64,000 nucleotides of DNA from Paraburkholderia bryophila (GTDB taxonomy: Bacteria; Pseudomonadota; Gammaproteobacteria; Burkholderiales; Burkholderiaceae). The DNA is taken from positions 992,001 to 1,056,000 of the forward strand of contig NZ_JACCAS010000001.1 in the NCBI RefSeq assembly GCF_013409255.1, in the 5' to 3' direction. This document shows, piece after piece, positions 63,827 to 64,000 of the stretch. The first letter of the stretch is position 1. Each line of letters starts with the position of its first letter. The position numbers were made by a program, and so were the translations under genes. The notes below the pieces were generated by a model, which did no database searches, was not told the origin of the DNA, and worked only from the letters and a program-made list of their open reading frames with translations.

Positions 63827-64000
63827 GATCTCCCCACCTATTGATGAACGCCTCCAGGGCTTAGCGAAGAGTGTATGTGCCGCATCGTTTGCCGTGCGTG
63901 CGCGTGCCCACATTCGACGCGCGACAGTGCGCGAATAATTAAGCATCGCGATTCGCCTCTTGCGAATCCGCGCATCTCAATTACTCGCCTTCCTATGCGC

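Overview
The window is chromosomal DNA of a Burkholderiaceae bacterium, most likely Paraburkholderia or a close relative. The GC-rich codon use, the ssuDCB-mop order, the adjacent aat and bpt genes, and the UPF0303, DUF1488 and DUF1839 proteins all read like that group. This is recognition from memory, not a database match. No rRNA or CRISPR array was seen. Two tRNAs (His and initiator Met) are present.

Left edge (1-5.8 kb): the integrase-proximal end of a prophage or integrative element that continues off the left side. It holds a 5'-truncated cytosine-C5 DNA methyltransferase whose reading frame breaks at a run of seven G. Five small phage-type orphans follow in a tightly overlapping operon, then a DUF4224 protein and a tyrosine recombinase that ends 122 bp from the 3' end of tRNA-His, the presumed attachment site.

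Core chromosome (5.8-30.4 kb): dusA, small exported proteins, an alkanesulfonate block (ssuD-ssuC-ssuB-mop), an acyl-CoA hydrolase, a TetR regulator divergent from an epimerase with clear tandem operators, DUF1488 and other small proteins, an SMR pump with a UPF0303 protein, initiator tRNA, a haem-oxygenase-like di-iron protein, Nudix, aat, bpt, pyrD, an amino-acid ABC binding protein and permease, a signal peptidase, a Gfo/Idh/MocA oxidoreductase, a GntR regulator and a SAM methyltransferase.

Surface polysaccharide region in two blocks (30.4-47.4 and 54.7-63.8 kb): a double alpha/beta hydrolase, glycosyltransferases of the GT2 and GT4 types, a Wzx-like flippase, a Wzy/WaaL-like polymerase or ligase, a large exported propeller protein, a GNAT protein, a Crp-like regulator, a WbaP-type initiating phosphotransferase, a Wza-type outer-membrane lipoprotein and a Wzc-type tyrosine autokinase. 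Together these make a plausible complete Wzx/Wzy exopolysaccharide pathway. A higBA toxin-antitoxin pair lies near its right end.

Two insertions interrupt the polysaccharide genes. At 35.3-39.3 kb is a type VI secretion cargo cluster in the order PAAR, DUF4123 adaptor, small co-chaperone-like protein, Tox-REase-5 nuclease, Imm52 immunity, with the nuclease-immunity pair duplicated. At 47.7-54.0 kb is a five-gene cluster with a stand-alone carrier protein, an acyl-CoA dehydrogenase, an amino acid:[carrier protein] ligase (a seryl-tRNA synthetase relative), a DUF1839 protein and a GH2-type glycosidase. This last cluster probably makes a small molecule or modification of unknown structure and is the best candidate for an undescribed system.
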